From: Carposina sasakii
Taxonomy: Eukaryota > Arthropoda > Insecta > Lepidoptera > Carposinidae
NCBI GenBank assembly: GCA_014607495.2
Contig: CP053156.1
Location: forward strand, 12,028,001-12,092,000
Direction: 5' to 3'
DNA length: 64,000 nt
This document shows, in pieces, positions 61,501-64,000 of this stretch; the stretch's first letter is position 1; the number at the start of each line of letters is the position of its first letter. Below the pieces are notes generated by a model. The model saw nothing but the letters and a program-made list of their open reading frames with translations, was not told the DNA's origin and did not search any database. The position numbers and the translations under genes were made by a program.

Positions 61501-61886
61501 ATTATTATAAAACAAAGTCGTCACGCTGTCCGTCTGTCCTAATGTATACTTAGATCTTTAAAACTACGCAACTGATTTTAATGCGATTTTTCTAAATAGA
61601 TAGAGTTATTCAAGAGGAAGGTTTATATGTGTAACTAGGGATTCGCCCAGGACTAAGTCACTCGGACAAAGTTGTGGGCGGACGCTAGTTTATTTATATA
61701 CATACCCACAACAGAATCCTGTTTAAACCGACAGAACCCATCAGCGGTGCACAGAAAGCCACTGCATTTGCCTCCCCCTCCATACCACAGACCGTTCGCC
61801 GCCCACACTCCGTTGTCTGTGCTCATGTGACGTATACAGTGGATCAGCAGCATGCGAGATAGGTGGCAGTTACGCATCATTAGCAC
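52392..61886 (-). CDS. unidentified multi-exon gene, 3' part (10 exons, 434 aa)
   Basis: Exons, 5' to 3' on the minus strand: 61886-61706, 61198-61056, 59790-59671, 59170-58966, 57848-57762, 57208-57078, 55724-55650, 54909-54814, 53762-53622, 52517-52392. All junctions are GT-AG and all phases agree, giving 434 residues and TAA. The first listed exon begins at an acceptor, so the 5' part lies outside the window. The protein looks mostly helical, HEAT/ARM-like, with hydrophobic stretches (PWLAGLLALAGTSLQF, VGGSVLLQMLITVAY), a polar low-complexity linker (NTTTSSVSFDGSHSSAAS) and a conserved-looking end (APLLYIMFHIGRQPFDQ). I do not recognise the family. The last exon is less certain: phase fits, but its Arg-rich tail is not obviously conserved. 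Confidence 0.75.
52855..53041. mobile_element. MITE with CCCCCTGATTACGTAA ends, second copy
   Basis: Ends CCCCCTGATTACGTAAAAGC and GTTAGGTAATAAGGGGG, flanked by CGT. It lies in the last intron of the unidentified gene, in the opposite orientation to the copy at 6568. Confidence 0.75.
53880..54330. repeat. lepidopteran repeat with CCGATTTCGATGCGG motif
   Basis: Carries the (TGTCTGTT)n tract and GAACCGATTTCGATGCGG, then a GACGCCCGCGAC-family end (minus). Related AACAAAGTCGC...GATGCGGTTTT repeats lie at 59815-60445 (interrupted) and 61500-61695. Confidence 0.6.
55787..56152. mobile_element. MITE with TTACGTAAAAGCAATAGC arms, third copy with insert
   Basis: The arms CATTACGTAAAAGCAATAGC and its inverse enclose TGCGTGATCGCGATAA-type inner repeats and an inserted CACTACACAACACATTAACC repeat, which recurs inverted at 56373-56540. 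Confidence 0.65.
58025..58430. repeat. four-unit degenerate tandem repeat, each with a TTCCCG/CGGGAA hairpin
   Basis: Units begin near 58025, 58139, 58253 and 58339 (about 114, 114, 86 and 92 bp). Each reads CCTTCCCGTGGGAATTTCGG-like sequence, then CCTCG, and ends near AGCGGTTTTCGTAA. The arms TTCCCG and CGGGAA pair. It is intronic in the unidentified gene. Confidence 0.75.
61706..61886 (-). CDS. unidentified gene, first visible exon with Gly/Cys-rich insert
   Basis: Sixty codons plus one base, acceptor TTTTTGCAG, donor GTATGT. A helical start (SRMLLIHCIRHMS) is followed by a segment rich in Gly, Cys and aromatics (WYGGGGKCSGFLC). That composition differs from the rest of the protein and suggests an exposed loop. 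Confidence 0.7.
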
Positions 61887-64000
61887 CTGCAAAAATAAAT
61901 ATATTTACATTTCTTATGTATCCATTTTTTTAGAATAAAAAATGTCAAGCCCCATTTACATGACCTTGACTGTTGCATACATTTTTATTGAAGTAATAAA
62001 TTACGGGTATGGTCTAAACTGCCATTTTTGACACTTTATTCAAGTATTTACTAGTGAATCATCATCATCATCATCAGCCTATTGCAGTCCACTGCTGGAC
62101 GTAGGCCTCCCCCAGGGCACGCCACAAGACTGCCATGAGGGGTATTTGCCCATAGTCACCACGCTGGGCAGGCGGGTTGGTGACCGCAGTTTGTATTTTG
62201 GACTATGTTGTCAACACGCTTGGCGCTGCTACCCACCTCCCGGAAACCCATAATCGCCTCGTACGATACCTACTAGTGAATAATGGCGTACAAATAATTT
62301 AATTCAATCATTGCTTTTGAATATACCAAAAAATGGCAACAATTAATAGTTTTAATATAAGCTAGTCATGTAAATAAGGCGTATGTTGCCAATTTTAACA
62401 CATTTTACTTCAAGTTTTTAGAAGTCAAGTTAAATGTAAGTACAAGAAAATAGTATCATGTTAATTCCCGGCAATTTCAATAAAGGCCTATTGAACCTTG
62501 TAGACAGAGGCGGGTCTAGCTGACCTCATTGTTTTTCAGAGTTGAGGTAGTGCTGACACTCCCTTACAGAATGGGATGGTGCAAGTTCAACCGTACACTT
62601 ATAAAAAATTCAGATGACCTAATGAAACATATTAAAGACAACCATATCGCGTTCTAACTCGGACTAAGCGACCTCTAATGGCCGCATACGCGAATTAAAG
62701 TGAGCGGCGCTCCAGACAAGGCTAATTTTTCATACGAAATCTTCAGTTTCACGCGCCGGCCTATGTTGGTATGTCTCTTTCGCATTCATTGAATACAGTA
62801 CTAGGAATCGTACCAAATTTCGTTTCATAGGAGCGCGATCGCTAGAGCTCCACTCGATACATAAGATTACAACTTAGGTACTTGAGATGAACGCGTAGAC
62901 ACTATTGTATAAACATAGTAGAATTGAAAGATAATTATATATATAGAGAAATCGTACCCCCAGTGGAAAAAAGGCATAAGACGAAAATGGTGATTTTTCA
63001 GTATGGCGAAAAAATTGAATTTATGGGCATATTTACTTTATTTTCAAACGAAGAAGAATTATTCTTGTATCAAAAAAAGGAGAAAAAAAAAGTTGCACTG
63101 CGTGTTGTATTTAAGTTAGTACTAATGTTTATAGTTTATTAGGAATTGTAAAAAAAAAATATTATGCTATTTTTCAAAATGTAATGAAATACAGGATTCT
63201 GAGTATCAAAATGTATGCCAGACTTTGCCAGAAAAGAAAAAATATTTCAAAAAGTATGTTGTATTAAAGCAGTAATGAACTTGTAAATACAAACATTTAT
63301 GCTAGTATAAGTAAGATTACTACATTATTTCCTTTATTACAATTATGTTTGAAATGTATTATACTTACCCCATTTTTCAATTTAGGGGCTTGCTAAGGTA
63401 ACTTAAATAAACAAAGATAATTACTTATTCCATTATTATGTTAAAGAAAAGTTAGCTGCATATTAACACATATTACTTAGAGTTAATATTTATGACTAAA
63501 GGGAAAAAAAGGAAATGCATTTTTTGTGTTCATTATTTTTTTATTTCAGGCAAATTATAATTATAGTTTTGGCTACAATTAAAGTTCGTACTATCAACAA
63601 TAAAATTTGACAGTAATAATTCAGCAATGTGGAGTTTCGGTGAAGATTACTACCACTAATGACTTTTTTTAAATGATTAACTAATCAGTAGATCATTTGT
63701 TAAGATTTGTAACAATTAACGAAATAACTTCTTTCTTGGCTCCGTACAACAAAATATTATGTTCTCTCAATAAAAATCTAAGATAACAAGCAAAAATTAT
63801 TAACAAATCAAGGTACTTTACACATTGCCAGTACCTTTTGTTTTAAAATAATCAACAAATAAAAATACAAAAAAAAAACCTTCTTTAAGCAATATATCAA
63901 AAAATTCTTGTTCCCTTCTACGTTATCTTCGTTCTACGAATTCCTTCATTACCAAACATTCTAGGCTATAGAATGTTTGGTAATGAAGGGATATAAAATG
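61887..64000. other. right end of the window: intron or upstream part of the unidentified gene
   Basis: Contains an R1 copy (62055-62275) and AT-rich DNA with no exon I could support on either strand. The next 5' exon of the unidentified gene must lie further right. Confidence 0.55.
63943..63989. repeat. perfect 21-bp inverted repeat, 5-base loop
   Basis: The left arm is 63943-63963 (begins CCTTCATTACC) and the right arm is 63969-63989, its exact inverse; the loop is GGCTA. Confidence 0.9.

Overview
This window looks like genomic DNA from a moth or butterfly (Lepidoptera). The background is AT-rich, genes are split by GT-AG introns, and the gaps and introns are packed with short interspersed repeats of types I know from lepidopteran genomes: the 'CAGTCCACTGCTGGACGTAGG' LINE tail family, the 'GACGCCCGCGACTTCGTCCG' family, the 'GGGTTCCGTAG / GTCCGACTCGC' family, a tRNA-derived SINE and many fold-back MITEs. 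Species cannot be fixed from the sequence alone. There are no bacterial operons, CRISPR arrays or rRNA genes.

Four protein-coding loci can be reconstructed from splice sites and reading phase. (1) 17921-35009, plus strand: a six-exon alpha-carbonic anhydrase of 274 residues, with all three zinc histidines and the active-site Thr but Gln in place of the usual proton-shuttle His. (2) 41290-43218, minus strand: a two-exon MYCBP-associated protein (MYCBPAP) homologue of 589 residues. (3) 43954-50802, plus strand: a second six-exon alpha-carbonic-anhydrase-fold protein of 335 residues that has lost one zinc ligand (His119 to Gln) and Thr199 (to Lys), so it is predicted to be a non-catalytic paralogue; it carries acidic N- and C-terminal tails. 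(4) 52392-61886, minus strand: the ten 3'-terminal exons (434 residues) of a larger, mostly helical protein that I could not identify; its 5' part lies beyond the window.

The two carbonic-anhydrase genes lie in the same orientation and share three intron positions and phases, so they are probably an old tandem duplication. MYCBPAP sits between them, head to head with the inactive paralogue across a 735-bp gap that could be a bidirectional promoter. MYCBPAP is known as a testis/axoneme-linked protein, so shared germline or ciliary expression is a reasonable, untested idea.

Layout: 1-17.9 kb is gene-poor and repeat-rich, with one orphan exon-like ORF; 17.9-35.0 kb is carbonic anhydrase 1, whose large introns hold nested MITEs and a LINE-containing composite element; 35.0-41.3 kb is repeats, including a MITE whose 78-bp arms interrupt another MITE; 41.3-50.8 kb is MYCBPAP plus the pseudo-enzyme; 50.8-52.4 kb is a short gap; 52.4-61.9 kb is the unidentified gene; 61.9-64 kb holds repeats and a perfect 21-bp hairpin, with no exon seen.
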